A stretch of 64,000 bases of DNA from Sanderia malayensis (lineage: Eukaryota > Cnidaria > Scyphozoa > Semaeostomeae > Pelagiidae): assembly GCA_013076295.1 (NCBI GenBank), contig RQOL01000519.1:806001-870000 (forward strand), in the 5' to 3' direction. The position numbers and the translations under genes were made by a program. Below the pieces are notes generated by a model. It saw nothing but the letters and a program-made list of their open reading frames with translations, was not told the DNA's origin and did no database searches. Below, piece by piece: positions 27,325 through 40,600 of the stretch (position 1 is its first letter; each line of letters opens with the position of its first letter).

Positions 27325-28694
27325 AATTCAAAGTTCGTGCTTCAAGCCGGCGGTAACATCAGCTTGTTTTAGCCTATTTCACGAAAGCTATTCAATGATA
27401 ATCAGTGTTGTACCTGGCTAAATTTCCAGAATCTACGAGTTGAAGGTCAGACATTCACCAACGCAACATTTTCAAAATATATTGGACAAGTAAATCACAT
27501 GGAATAGAGCATACAAGAAATAATCGATAGAACAGCTCATATTTACATCTTTTCTGTCCGCCATTTTGTCTGCACGTGGCACCTCGACTTCATTCAAAAG
27601 CAATGATAGTGAGGCTCGCAACAAAGTATACTTTAATCGGAGAAACTTTCGCGATTTTCGGCCAAAATTCGCGAAAGTTTATTGCGCGAAATTTTCTAAA
27701 ATATGAAATTCGCGAAAGTTTATTCTTGATAAAAATCTCAAAATTGGAAATTCGCGAAATTTATGAAAAAGTTTCACTTTGAATAAAAACTACTTCAAGG
27801 TTTTTGTTTAAAGTTTCTGTTCAGACTTGGAATTCGCGAAAGTTTATTCTCGCAAAATATCCGATTTTGCCTAAAACGCGAAAGTTAATTCTAGAAATTT
27901 CGCGTTATTTTCGCCTCGCGAAAGTTTCTACCCGCGAAAGTTTCTCCGATTAAAGTAGTATGCAGTGAAACAAGATAATTTTTCCCGGAGGAATTTTCCG
28001 AATTGATAACCATCATTATAAATCAATTAGTTAAAAGAATACGAAAAACCTTATTCAAAACTTTTTGGCTAAAAACCAAGTTTATAAAAATCAATATCAA
28101 AGTTTATGAGGTGAAAAATTATAAATCACACACAACGACGCAATCCGGTATTAAAAAAACAATAGAACATATCTGGGTAAAATTTTAATGGCGCGTATGC
28201 AGTAAAATGGCTTCAAGATACACTTTCCCACAGCCCAGATAGATTCTAAGGTATCAAAGAAAGAGCTGTAACAAACTGTAATGAATTCAATGTGAACGTG
28301 TTTCACAGTAGCTTCAAGTTAATATTGCTGTGTTTTGTTGCAAAATCCTTATCGTAATCAATTTTAGGTTTCGATTATCATGTTGAAAGAAAAGCCAAGT
28401 GGCTCAGGATTCCACAAGCAAAATAGATGTCAGAACAGTTCACTACAGCTTCTGTCTATCACGACAAATCCAAGTTATGAAATAAACGTAAAAATAATAA
28501 GATACAAAAATAAGAAATCTATAAAACATAAATCTCTAAAAATCTTATAAAAAGCTTGGAAATAAAATGAAAGTTAAAGAAGAACTCTCTGGCGAGAATA
28601 AATGAAGAAAGTGAATATCTTTAGAAAAAGAACCCAGCGGGGAAATAAAGGAACGAAATAAAGGAAAAACTAAAAATTAAAAAAGATACAACGT
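27325..28694. other. Intergenic between SLC35B3 and laminin alpha
   Basis: About 1.4 kb. It must hold the SLC35B3 promoter at the left and the laminin 3'-UTR at the right. It carries a MITE at 27630-27956 and is otherwise AT-rich, with no supported gene. Confidence 0.7.
27630..27956. mobile_element. 327-bp MITE built from CGCGAAAGTTT repeats
   Basis: Terminal inverted repeats ACTTTAATCGGAGAAACTTT (left) and the exact inverse at the right end, flanked by the direct repeat AGTAT at 27625-27629 and 27957-27961. The interior is made of recurring CGCGAAAGTTTATTC-type motifs in both orientations. No coding capacity. Confidence 0.88.
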
Positions 28695-31600
28695 TTAAGG
28701 CGATTGATCTTGGCATCCAAACGAGGCCAATCCTCGAAGAGCTATGTCTTTGGTGGAATCTTTTCCATCGTAGGTATATTTTGATACACAACCATTCATA
28801 GAGGCAGATGACTTGAATATTTTCTTGGAAAATAAGTTAGCTGAAAAAAATTACAATTCGAACCGGTTTAAACAGGTTAAAATGTATAGTTTAACACAGT
28901 GTATTAGTGATAGGAATGACCGTTACTTACCAGGAATACCGCCAATATGTACAACCCCGTTAGTGTCGGCTGATGTGGCTTTCGTGGGACCTCTGACTGT
29001 CTTGGATATGTCATCAACAGTCAACTCAACAACGTTTGCTGTCTTCTTCACTGTGATCGTGTGAGGTCTGCCATCGCAGAACGAAGTGCCTGGTCTAGGA
29101 GCCACCGATACAGAATGTGTTCCTGCGCCATTTTGAACACTAACGAAAACCTATCAAGAAGACAATAGAAAGATCAATTGAAGTGAAAAGGCTTCCTAGG
29201 TCTGCCTAGAATAAACGCATACAGTAAACACTCGCATATAGAACCAGTGGATTAAGAACCTTCCAGGCTCTAGACAATAGAAGAGAAAATAAGCTTATTG
29301 CATTTGAACAATAGTCTGGAAGCAACAGTGGCTCCTACAACTACAATGGAGCCAACTACAACCATGGAGCAAACTACAACCATGGAGGCCACAACAACTA
29401 TGGAGCCAACTACCACTATGGCAGTGGTAGTTAGTTAGTGATAGGCCTGGTACTGTACCACCTGGTCATGGCATACGATTTGTTGGATATTAATACAAAT
29501 TGGCATAATTCGACGGGGGTTACACTCACCTCTCCCTTGACAAACTCTATTGCCATAAAATCGCCTCTTCCGGCTGTGTAAAATACGATTCCGTCCTTAG
29601 CCATCGGTCGAACTGTCAATCCAATAGTCTTTTTCGCGCCAATTTTATGTTTGGCTGCAAAAGGAATATAAAACGCGTCAAAGCAAACATTCTAACAATA
29701 GCAAGCTGCAACATTGTCTCACATGAAAAAAAATATCACAGAGAGAATTAAGGCAACTTCAAAACTATTACAGAGCAAGCTAAAGGTACCACAGAGTAAG
29801 AGAAAGCTGTTACAGATGATAAAACGAGTTGGTACTTACAAACAACTCCGTATCCACCCTTCTTGCCGATGTAAAGAGCTTTTGTGTAAGCAGCGAAGCA
29901 ACGAGATACCCCAGTTGGTGTTCCTTGTTTGGGGAACTTCTTATCGAATGCTTTGATGCTTCGAATGCATCCTTGCATACTGCCTCGTGATCCACGCTAA
30001 AATTGCAAGAAAAACACCCATCAGTAATGTAAATATCATCTGATAACCCGAATCTTTAATCCTTAATCCAAGGTAATTCGTCCATGAAGCGATCCATGAT
30101 CTAATCCATAATCTTTGGATCAATATCTATTCGTGAACATCTGATATGGATTATGAATCAGTATTAGCAATGTTCAATGTATACTACTTTTGTATCTTAT
30201 CGATTTGATCTGGTGAAGATCTCAGCTTTGGCTCACTTGCAATATCAACCAGAGAAATATAAAAAGAAATGCTTGAAGATATCAGCAACAGTAGCTCAGG
30301 TGTTTTTGGAAAGGGGAGAAGCCCAAGTCTCACAATTTACCGCAAAGTAAAAGAAAAATTAGTACGTACTGGAACTTTGACGAGTGTATTCAGGCCTGAC
30401 GGTGCTCCACCAACATAGATTCTCGCGAGAGAATTAAGCGCTGTCGCCCCTCCTCGGCTGGTTGCAGTAAGCTCAACCTTGTCCACAATCAGCTTTCCGT
30501 TTCTCTTGTTTCTCTCTGTTGTCACCCTGTGCCAAGCTCCGTCGTTGATAGTATTGGTAGAAACCATCTTAGCAGAGCCAGTGCCGGCGTTGAACAAATA
30601 AACGATCTTACCAGCTTCGAGGTAGATAGCCTCGTAATCGTACACGTTTTTGAGCTTCTGCGAGATCAGAATTATGCCGTTGGAGGAATAAGTGGAAATT
30701 TCGAAGGTGAACTTCGATCTGCAATTGAAACATTATGTAAACACGTGTTAAAACTGTCAGAATAAATGGCAATAGCGCCTCGATATAACAAATGCCTAGT
30801 ACAATGAGCGCTCAACTAAATCGAAGTGGACACCAGGCCCTGTCGACTGCTTCATTGTAAGTTATTCTATCGGTTCGAGAAACTCTTGATCTACAAATAT
30901 ATATTAACGTCCATGTAAGATGAGACTCACTTGAGATAAAGGAAGCCAGAAGTGACAGGGAATGAAACGTAGCTTGGCGATGCTAGACCAAAACTGTATC
31001 CATTGCTTTCAGGCAAATCAACAGACTGGCATGGCACATCTTTAGGTAAGGTCGTTGGAGCCTTTGTGGTAGGCTCCATAGTTGTTGTAGGTTCCATAGT
31101 TGTTGTAGGTTCCATAGTTGTTGTAGGTTCCATAGTGGTAGTTGGCTCCATAGTTGTTGCAGGTTCCATAGTTGTGGTTGGCTCCATAGTTGTCGTAGGT
31201 TCCATTGTGGTAGTTGGCTCCATAGTGGTAGTTGGCTCCATAGTTGTTGTAGGTTCCATAGTTGTTGTAGGTTCCATAGTTGTTGTAGGTTCCATAGTTG
31301 TTGTGGGCTCCATAGTTGTTGTAGGTTCCATAGTGGTTGTAGGTTCCATAGTGGTTGTAGGTTCCATAGTTGTAGTTGGCTCCATAGTGGTAGTTGGCTC
31401 CATGGTTGTAGTTGGCTCCATGGTTGTAGTGGGCTCCATTGTAGTTGTAGGAGCCGCTGTTGTTTCCATTGGTTCCATTGTAGTGCTCATCTTCACCGGC
31501 CCTGGTACTGGCGGTGATTTTGTCGGTTCTTTTGTCGTCGGCTGCGGTGGTGGCATTGTCGTAGGAGGCTGTGGAGGCTGCAGTTCTCGTTCTGACAATA

Positions 31601-34600
31601 CGACTTGCTTCATTCCGAGGTTGGATTTTCGTAAGTCAATTTCTCTGCTCGATTGAAAAGACAAAGATTCATAGTTACAATCAGATGAACAAATCATACC
31701 TGTGATTAGCTAACAACCGTATATACATTTATAAAAATATTTATCAGGTCCCAAACTAATTGGACAATATTTTATCAGGTCCTATGCAAATAAGAAATAT
31801 TTTGACACGAAATTAAAATGAGTGATTAAAATGATACAAAGTAACGTATACATACGCCGCATTGCAATGAATATTCTTGATGTTGCCTTGGAGACTGGCC
31901 GCTGTGACCCCTTCAATCGAAACAGATGCTGGCAATCCCCCAACATACATCTTATCGTCAAGAGCGATTTCTTTGTTGAAGCCAACATCCTTGCTCTGTC
32001 CGTCAACACTCAACGAAAGCCTACACAAGAAAGTAAAAATTAATCTAAATAGTTCACTTAAAAACAGAGTTGTGGTCAGACAAATGTCTCACTTAATTCA
32101 CTTGTAATTTCTCCGCTTAAAATGCCTCAAACACACAGGCCCTTATTTAAAGCTTGTGGTATAAGGTGGAAGCCCTGGCAAAACAGGCCAGATTCTAGAG
32201 TTATAGACGGAGGTAACGGAGGAACACGGAAAGCAAAGGCTGCAGTGCACGTAATCATGGTGGCAAACAAGATGGCACAATTATAATAAATAACATCATA
32301 CAAACAACAACAAATAACGTTAGTGCACATCTTACCTGCTTTCAGAATGTGTAACGAGAACCAAGTGCCATTTTCCGTCGTTCAAATTCTTCTTATCAGA
32401 AATGAGTAGGCCGAATTCCTCTCCACTCTTCACTGACATCGAGATGGCTCCATCGTCATTAATAATCAAACTGAAATCTGTATCCTAATTCAAATAAAAC
32501 AACAGTGAAAATAATTATTCAAGCAATAACATCCCTTGCCGGCCTTGTTTCATGGGAGCGGGGGAGATATTAAAGGAGGGGGCGGTGTTAAAAAGAAAGG
32601 GCGAGGGGAGATATTGGGAGAGAGGAGGGAAGGTTTATCGTCACTTACCTTTCCTTTTCCGTGAAGAAGGACAGCTTGAGTTTGATATGTCTGGAAACTG
32701 AAAGCGAGGCTGTTGCCGGATGACACTGAACACGAGGTTGCATTGATAGCCAGATACGAGCTTGGCGATGTAAATGCGGCTGCCTTTGTTAGCTAAAAGT
32801 AAGCATGGCATGATGGTTAGGAGACAACTTGAAACGTCACGAACGCAAATGCGCAAGCTGAGCAAGCTTGAAGGAGAAAAGATTAGCTGAAGGGCATAAC
32901 TTACATGGCTTGTACATCCAGTGCGGTATGACTTGAAATCAAGAACGTAGGCTTCCCGTGCCACGTCGATAAAATATTCTGCTTTGCGGAATGAGACTGC
33001 CTTGTTGCCATAGGCTTCTACGAAGCAGCCTTTAAACGGCTTCGTACCGATTTCACTGCAAAGGAGCACGATAAAAACAAGTCAATCAATCAGGCATTAT
33101 AAACAGAGCAACCCCCGGTGTGAATCTAACAGTTGACATTGTAAAACAATACATCTACTTTAACATCAGGGGGTGCATATAGTTATGAATAACTGTACCT
33201 GTTCGTCATTTTCTCGCCCAACGGAACACCGCCGATAAAGACGTACGAAGCAGACATATCTTGACTTGGCAGCCCCTTTTCAATGAGTATTTCATCAATC
33301 TTCAACTTCTCTTTTGATTTTGATACGTAATGCAGTTTCCCATCGTCGAGTCGCCCGATGATACCTGCTGATGAGATAGTCTTCTCCACGTCGTCAAAGT
33401 TCTTGAAGCGATAGATCAATGATCCGTTCTTCAGCTCGAAAGACGCAAACTTTCCGGGGTAAGCACTGTCAGGACCGTATACAAGTAGGGCGTCCTTTTG
33501 CATTGTCTTGAATGCGAATCGCACCCTTCTCAAAATGTTCTCCGCTGCATCCAACCTAAACTTGAGGAATCCGTCACCAAAGAACTGCAATGATGACGAT
33601 GAAATTAATTGTTTCTGCTTTCTGCAGGCATCCACATTTGCGACAGTCTGAAAAAGAATGGCATATCATTAGTCAGGTAAAACCAAACCGAGCTTATTCA
33701 AGGTAAAAACATAAGCTACAAATAGCTCGAGGTGGTAAAACAGCAGTTGCTTGAGGCAAAATACAGTAGTAACTTGGTGTATAAGATAACAGTAGCTCGA
33801 GATACTAAGCAGCACAGACATGAAGAATATTCTTCTGAAAGGAGCAAATTACCTTCCAATTCCACAATCCTGAGGTCTTCTTGTTAATAGCAACTCTATC
33901 CATGCAGCCGACGAAATTACTCTTTGCTACTTCAGTTGGTACCGATTTGCCAGCCGGAACGCCGCCAACAAATACATCGCTTTGTTTTGTCAGCTTCATC
34001 GTAGCGAGATTGGCACTTGACATCTTGGTAGACTTGGCAGACGTTTCATTGGTCATCCTAACGCTCAGCTTCAGTGTATTCAATGACCTAAGATTGAAAA
34101 ATCATCTTTGAACAACATGATTAACTAATGCCATTATGTGTTGTATTGATTAAACCAACCAAATTAACAAGGATGACTAAATGAAGCAAAACAAGAATTC
34201 TATTCGAGGTGTATGCAAGGCCCGAAAAAAGAACCAACGGATTAATAATTGCAACACTGGTATAATTCACAAAGCCATGGAAAAAAGACATTCATAAGAC
34301 ACATTCCATGTAGAATATATGAAAGAAGCAAGCCCAATGCACATTATAAAACCATTATAAAACCAATGCAAGCATCGAGTAAATTGCAATTGATTCTGAA
34401 ACTTGCAATCTGTCTATGAGGATGTAAAAAATAACGGTATAAGCAGTAAGATTAGCAAATTTACCAATGCCAAGTCGAGCTCATACCTGCTTGCAGTTAT
34501 TGCGTACCAAAAACCGTTGGATACAGGCAACTTTGATCTGAGATCGACATCAGAGCCTGCGGCCTTAGCACTGAACGTGACAAAGCCATTCGCCAAACCA

Positions 34601-37600
34601 AGAGCAAGGAAATCGCCACTTGTTGCCCGTCTCTTTCGACCAACCCCTCCGCCATTACCGATAAACATAAGCAGGGCGTTCTTTGACGTCGTCTTGATGT
34701 TCATATCAAGTTGCGTCGTCGTTTCCCCGTCCAGATTGGGGGTGTCCAAAGTCACGGAACTTGAAGAAGAGAATGACACACCTAAAGGTATACGGTTAGC
34801 TAGGCCCCTCGCGTGTGCTATCTTGTATTTGACGCTATCCAGCTTGTTTGTGACGTTGTGCAGGATGTAATCTTCTAATTTTTTGTGACTGATCTTGACG
34901 TCATTGATTGAATTGGTGATGTTGGGGATGGTCGATTCCACGTCTGAAACGCTCTTTGCCGCTTCGTTAATCAATCTGTTTACGTTTTCAATGCCAAGAC
35001 GAAGATTCGTCAGGTTTGTATTCGCTTCTGATATCTTCCCCTTTTTAGAAAAAATGGCTTTCGGTGAATATCATAGTAATAAGAAATTCATGATGATAAC
35101 AAGAATTCATATTCATAACAAATATTGATGAAAATAATAATAATCTTGATGAATAAACTCCCTCTCATAAACTCACGGGAAACAATTATTACAATACGAT
35201 GTTTACCTGGATATCTTTTGAGAACTTGAGGGCCATTTTGGCTTTCTTGGCTGCCTCTTTGGCATCTGCACTTGTACGGTCGGCACGTGTTCCTGCAAAC
35301 AACCAATCAACAGCTCGGTCAAAAACCCCGCACAACTACTCGACACACAAGAGTGTGTATCAAACACATCGTACACGACAGCGAGTGGTCATACATAAGG
35401 TATACACGTTATCACAGGCATATACGAGGTATATGCGAGACATACAAACACAAGAGAACTGTGGTATAGATAAGCGAGTAGCCTTCTATCATACCATATA
35501 TTATTCCATCTATGATAAGAGTTTTCAAGTACTCACCAACATCGCTGTCCTTCTCGAATCCAGGTATTTTTTCATTCACAGCTTTAAGCCTGGATTTGGC
35601 CTCGTCCTTCAAGGCTCGGATTTCGGCAAGTTGCTTCCTCAGATCGGCCAATGGGTCATCCAATCCTTTGACGTCATTCTCCAGTTTACCAGTCTCGGAT
35701 TCGATCACTTTCGTATTTTTTGACGTCACGCCGGCTTGATTCTTGGCTACTTGGGCCTGCAGGACATAAACAAATACATTAGAAGTACAGTAGACACCCG
35801 CATATAAGAACCAGTGGGTTAAGAACCTTCCAGGCTGAAATCCCTGTACAAGACAATAGAAGAGACAATAGGGTATTGTATTTGAACAATAGGCTGGATG
35901 CAGAATTTACAGGTTCTTATACGTGGCTGTTTACTGTATAGACGATGGACTGAAATAACCTGAATACTCTCTATGTGCGTCAGTAAATGAAAAACACAAG
36001 AGGCTTCAAACGATGCTTGCAAAGAAATTCACAACAAAAAACCGCGTATAAGCAAACACTGCCACGTACCATTTGCTTGGCTGACGAAGCGGTAACGTTG
36101 GCCTCTTTCGCAGCGGCAAGCGCCTTCAAAATGGCCTGGACGATGTTTGAGTAAACAGTGGCGGCGCGAACTGCGGCGTCAGAAAAATTCTTCGTGTCTT
36201 GAATGAGCGACTGAAGCACCATAGCCTGATTCATGAGGTCCTTCGCATGTCTCGTGGCATTCTCGACAGGTTGCTCCAACTTCTTGAACTTATTGCTCAA
36301 ATTACTAGTCTGGTTTTTAGCACGCATTACACCATTTTCCAGCCCCATAAACGCGTAGCGAAGACTCTAAAGCAAAATATACATAATTTATTACTCTAAT
36401 AAAAATAAGAGTCTTTTTCATTAAATTCTACTTAAGTCTAATGTATTTCTCTATTAATGTGGTACCCAAGCCATGCATCTAATTGACCCTTTTATAAATG
36501 CAGTATAAGAGAACACAATCAGAATCATACCGTGAAAACACCAGTAGCATCATCCAAAATCATTTTTGCCATTGATGTCTTGTTCATCGCAGACATTAGA
36601 GTCAAATTATAGGCTTGAATCATCCTTGTAGCAGCTTCGATGTAGGACTGAGAATCGATCATGTTCGCTATTCTCACCAGCTCGGTTCCTTTGCTTGCAT
36701 TTGCAAACGCCTCCTTCGCGCCCTTTTCGTTGATTTGAACAAACGTCAGAATCATGTAACCAATCGTGTCGTTTTGATTGCTCACGAGCTTGTAGAGCAT
36801 CATGGTCTTGTTGAGAAGATCCTGTGCCAGGATAGAGGCGTTTCGTGCCAGGTTCTTCTCCATCCCACTCTTAACAAGGCTGTCTGTGAAGTTGCGCATT
36901 TTCAGTTCGCTTTGTATGCGCGTGATCTCGGATACAGAGATGTCCGTGTAGTTACTGCCCATGCGCAGTCTCATCAAAGTCTTATTGGCAAACAAAACAG
37001 CATCTACAATACAGAAAACAGCAAACGCGATTAAACTCAGCAGACAACAAGCTAAATGCTTATGGCAAGGCCAACTGTGCATCCCCAAGAAATTATAACT
37101 ACAGCAATAGCTTTTATATAGAGTTCAATTTAAGCAAGCAAAGCACATGGAGCAATCCTTATGGATGCCAAGACATGCGTATTTCTGGTTCATTGGATAA
37201 AGAGGGCAGACAGTGAACTATGAAAAACGTGAAGAGTCCAGATGTTTAGTTGAATATTCATAGGGAGGTTCGGTATTTGACGGAAGATAAGCTATACATC
37301 TTCACTCTACAGTATTTTCAATCGCATAAACAGGCATGTGTTACCTTCAATGCTTTTTACGTAGACTTTGACATCGGCAAGGATCTTTGCGGCCCGCTCC
37401 TCCGCAGCAGACGAGTTCACAGCTACCATTTTTGAGTTACGTGCTAAATTGTTCAGCAACGTCTCAGTTCTGTTAATCTTCGCCTTTGTTTCGTAGAAAA
37501 CTCTCGCCAAAGAGGCAGGACATTTCCCTACAGTAAGAACAAAACACATTTATTGAAAAGAGCCCTGTATATATAGCAACAATCCAACAGGCTGCATACA

Positions 37601-40600
37601 CAGCAATACTCCAACAAGCTTGAATACCCATATATTTATACCTTACTGTTTATGCTATCAGAAGATTTAGTGATGCTTGGGTATGGTACAAAACATTGGC
37701 ACATTAGGCACATACCGTTTTTGACATTGGGGTCTTGTATGGTGGCTCGTTTGAATAGTCTACGCAGAATGCGCATGCCCAGTTCCTGATTCCTGTCCAT
37801 CGAACGCTTCTTTCGATTCGGCCGGTTAACATCGGTTGACGCTGTTGTCTTGAGCTGAATGGGCTCTGGAAACAAAGTTTCAACTGTGGTCGGAGCCACA
37901 GTGGTCGTAGGCTCAGCAGTGGTCGTTGGCTCAGCAGTGGTGGTAGGCTCAGCTGTGGTCGTGGGCTCTGCAGTGGTGGTAGGCTCTGCAGTGGTCATAG
38001 GAGTGGGTGGGGTGGTAGTCTTGGCAATGTTGCGTTCGGTTGTCGGCGATGTTGTGGATTTCACGTCAACAAAACTGCAAGATGCAAACTCGTACACCTC
38101 GTGATAGCCAAGACTTCCACCAAACGAAGCGTAGTTGCCGAATCCAACTGCCTTTCGCATGGTTTCCAGATCACGACCCCATCTATCAACACGCTTCTCA
38201 AGTCTACAACAACAAAACAGATCAGCATAAAAAGACATCTGATCTACTAGTGCTCTGTGTCTATTATTTTCCTAACACTCTCATACACAGATATGCGCGT
38301 AAAAATGCAAACTGGAAAGCATAGCCAGCACCTTATAAGAAAATGCAGCATAGAAGAAGTTGAAGAGACGTTTTCTTACCCTTGAAGTGTCTGGTTGACG
38401 CGTGCAAGCGACTTGGCCTTGGAAATGCCGAGAGAATAATTCAACTGAGTGGTGTAGTTCGTATCCAGCACTTTGACTCTCTGCAACAACCGTTGTACAC
38501 AATTGTCGCATTTCACACATCCATTTTTCGTCACAATATGTCCAGGTTGGCATAGTCTACATTTTTCACCTGCTGCTCCGCAGTCACAGCTACCCGTGAA
38601 TACATCGCAGTAGCCTCCGTTCTTACAATTGCATTCTACGGTGAGAAGCACATTCCAAACTTAATCATCAAAAACAACATTGTCACGATAAAGATTAACG
38701 ATAAAGCTGTTCGAAGTTTCAACAACCAACAACATTTTCTGCAAAGTAAAGTTTTAAAGTGTGAAGTGTTGTATAGGGAATCTAAAACATTATAGCCGAA
38801 AATACTTACTCTTACATCCTTGAGCACTGTAGCCATGAAATCCTAGTTTGCACCAATCACATTGCCTGCCCATGACGCCATAGCGACATTCACACTGTCC
38901 CGTTTCTTTATCACACTGCATGCTTTTTGATGCTGGTGCGCATTTGCAATCCTGGCAGCCAAGACAAGCTTTAAAGTTCCATGTGTTTCGCTGTCAAATA
39001 ATAAAACAAAATACCGCTTAGCTGGAGCCAACACTCGACAAGATCCGGGTATTACCACCCCACAGTATATCAATGCACGAAGATAATTAACACCGTACTT
39101 AAACAACATATAAGAAATCACGGAATGATGCAATTCACTCAAAGTCAGAATACAGTCCGAGGATTACCACTACACCATAAAGCCTTCTATGACTATGGGT
39201 AACTTTGAATCAAAACAATGCATAGATAAAACACGGAAAAGCACTGCATGTTACCTTACACTCTGTGCATCGTTTGCCCATGACATTCTTCTTGCAAACG
39301 CATTGTCCTGACATCTGGTCGCAGCTGATATCGGCGGAGCCACATGCGGAGCATTTACAGTTTGTACAGTTCTTCTCCTTCACAGCGTCACCGTAATAAC
39401 CCACACGACACTTCTCGCATTTATCACCATCTGTATTCTTCAAACATTTGAAACATTTGCCAGTTGTCTGGTCGCAGTTTCCTGCACAGTAATCAAAACA
39501 TTCCCAGTTACAACTTAACTTTAAGCTAATATAATTCAGTGCACAATTTAACTGAAATTGCTACAAGCCATCCTTCCTTCTCTCCCTCCCCCTTTTCTAC
39601 TTCACCACTCTTACCTGTAAGGTTCTTGTCGATATTTCCATTGCATTGACAAGGTTTACACGAACCACCAATGGCTAGCGGGTTGCCATAGTATCCATCT
39701 GCGCACTTCCCACAGCGCAGGCCAGTGTATCCCGGCTTGCATCTGCAAGTGAGCGTCTGAGAAGCACCAAGGAAACAAGAAGTGGCGAAATTGTTCGATG
39801 CTGAAGACAATGGACACTGGCACGGCTTGCACTTATCACCATAGAAACCAGGTTTACATTTCTCACACTTGTCTCCCATTGTGTTTTCTTTACATCCGAT
39901 GCAAACCCCCGTCTCGGGATGACAATCAGACGCCTTTCCATTGCAATCGCACTTTGTACATGTTCCATCAACAGCCCTTGTATAGCCTTTGGCGCATTTC
40001 TCACACGACGTACCAACATATTCAGGGGGACATTGACACGATTCGATTCCATAAGCACGATCGGTTCCCACTGCATCCGAAGTTGACATTCTGACGGCCG
40101 TCAGATTGCTTGCCGTGATTCGCATCTCTTGCAGTTTTGCAATCACATCCATGAAATGGTTCCTCGACACAACAGATCCATCTTTGTAAGCCCATGCTTC
40201 CTACAAACACAAAATATTTCAACAATGGTTATTCAACGTAATGGAACTTAACCCCTCACATAGGCTGGTAATAAAATTCAAATCCATTCTTCAACATTGG
40301 AGATTGATTGTACAAACAATTATCGATTCATTTAGCTGTCTTACCTCGTGTATTGGTATTCTCAGATTGATAGCAACTCCATCAGAAGAAATAAACTTCT
40401 TCTTATGACTAATCTCGTACTTCAAACCCTACATACAAATAAGATCGTGTATTTACATCACTGCGCAAGCGCAAATGAATCATACTCCCTTCAAAAACCC
40501 GATTCAACCTTGGGGAACTCTTTGGTCTTGCAGAGACTTTTCAGATTATTCCTAGCTCTTTTGAAAGAAAATTTTAGGTCGAGCGCAAATAGAAATGATG

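Noticed and set aside
28695..28823. Laminin last exon starting after TTTCCAAG at 28823
   Set aside because: That acceptor breaks the phase from the previous exon; TTTTTTTCAG at 28841 restores it and gives GGIPANLFSKK.
31003..31656. 217-codon plus-strand open frame rich in VVVGSI repeats
   Set aside because: It is the antisense reading of the laminin TTTMEP minisatellite, kept open only because the 18-bp unit has no stop in that frame.
37859..38104. Plus-strand open frame of VVVGSA repeats
   Set aside because: Antisense shadow of the TTTAEP-coding laminin exon.
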